The notes below the pieces were generated by a model, which searched no databases, was not told the origin of the DNA, and worked only from the letters and a program-made list of their open reading frames with translations. From assembly GCF_000003605.2 (NCBI RefSeq), contig NW_003122684.1:1-10027 (forward strand): a stretch of 10,027 bases of DNA. The letters are read 5' to 3'. The translations under genes and the position numbers were made by a program. The DNA comes from Saccoglossus kowalevskii. Lineage: Eukaryota > Hemichordata > Enteropneusta > Harrimaniidae. This document shows, piece after piece, positions 10,008-10,027 of this stretch (positions within the stretch are counted from its first letter, which is position 1; every line of letters begins with the position of its first letter).

Positions 10008-10027
10008 ACCCGTGATGTAAAATGGGC
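9978..10027. repeat. Partial class-K monomer at the window edge
   Basis: The last copy is cut by the window after 50 bases. It starts TTGCTCGTATGGG and reads CTCACATACCCG and AAAATGGGC. All 50 bases equal 4332-4381, whereas the K copy at 8758, which its upstream flank predicts as its partner, differs at three positions near its end. The array therefore continues to the right of the window. Confidence 0.9.

Larger units (their letters stand above)
1..10027. repeat. 111-bp tandem satellite array, about 90.3 head-to-tail copies
   Basis: The motif TTGCATGTTTGGG, or a one- or two-base variant of it, recurs every 111 bases from end to end, always in the same orientation. Within a copy the order of landmarks is constant: TTTGGGCCATC near offset 9, CTTCCCCGTGATGTAAA near 28, ATTGGGCATTACATC near 44, ATCATATGAT near 56, GGGTCTAATCC near 67, CAGACATTGTAAGAGTGG near 85 and ACGACACCA at the end. 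Copies mostly differ by single substitutions, with very few indels: +2 in the first copy, -1 at about 2568, +1 at about 2680, -14 within 6330-6537, and -1 at about 9380. No non-repeat sequence lies between copies. Period, homogeneity and absence of genes are as known for eukaryotic satellite DNA; a centromeric or heterochromatic location is inference. I do not recognise the family. Confidence 0.98.

Noticed and set aside
1-10027. CRISPR array
   Set aside because: Regular spacing exists, but the whole 111-bp unit is conserved; there are no unique spacers and no short direct repeat alternating with variable sequence.
1-10027. Transposable element, terminal repeats or a 5S/tRNA gene origin of the monomer
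   Set aside because: No inverted or long terminal repeats, target duplications, reverse transcriptase or transposase reading frames, and I could not see tRNA A/B boxes or a 5S-like internal promoter in the unit.
1-10027. CENP-B box in the monomer
   Set aside because: The known pattern NTTCGNNNNANNCGGGN does not occur; the unit's TTCG/CGGG components are absent together on either strand.

Overview
The whole 10,027-base window is one uninterrupted tandem satellite array. The basic unit is 111 bp, about 43% G+C in the consensus. There are 90 full head-to-tail copies on one orientation plus a 50-base partial copy at the right edge. I found no unique sequence, protein-coding gene, RNA gene, transposon or array boundary, so the array runs past both ends of the window. 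This suggests a eukaryotic chromosome, most plausibly centromeric, pericentromeric or other heterochromatin. I do not recognise the monomer as a named satellite family and cannot name the species. Excess variation at CpG sites hints at a genome with cytosine methylation, such as a plant, vertebrate or some invertebrates.

Copies are phased here from the motif TTGCATGTTTGGG. Copy starts are at 1; 114 then every 111 to 2556; 2666; 2778 then every 111 to 6330; 6430; 6538 then every 111 to 9313; 9423 then every 111 to 9978. Every departure from 111 bp has a visible small indel. Two thirds of the window could be assigned to recurring variant classes, named by my own letters: A (GGGAAATCG with TTGCAGG), B (CCCTGTG, AAAGTGGG, GGCTTTAA), C (CATATTCCC), D (CCATCAAAACCTC), E (GGGAAATCG with TTAGATC), F (CGATGG, ACCGC), G (CGATCGAAG, TTGTATC, GAATTC), H (CCATCTAAACCC), plus rarer I (CCATGATG, TTGAGCATT), J (TTTCCCGTGACGC), K (TTGCTCGTATGGG) and L (TTTGAGCC).

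The classes come in a preferred order, A-B-C-D-E-F-G-H, an apparent 8-copy (888 bp) higher-order repeat. It is complete in cyclic order at 6538-7425 and nearly complete at 447-1223. Elsewhere it has been reshuffled. Two copies of a 13-monomer (1,443 bp) segment lie side by side from 1335, a short dimer is repeated at 5220-5552, and the right end (9445-10007) is an exact 563-bp copy of 8225-8787. Several copies are hybrids whose left and right parts belong to different classes.

A 208-bp patch at 6330-6537 carries fourteen one-base losses, all in homopolymer runs. This looks like a local assembly or consensus defect rather than biology. Because 111 is a multiple of three, short open frames recur on both strands. 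They are by-products of the repeat and are not annotated as genes.
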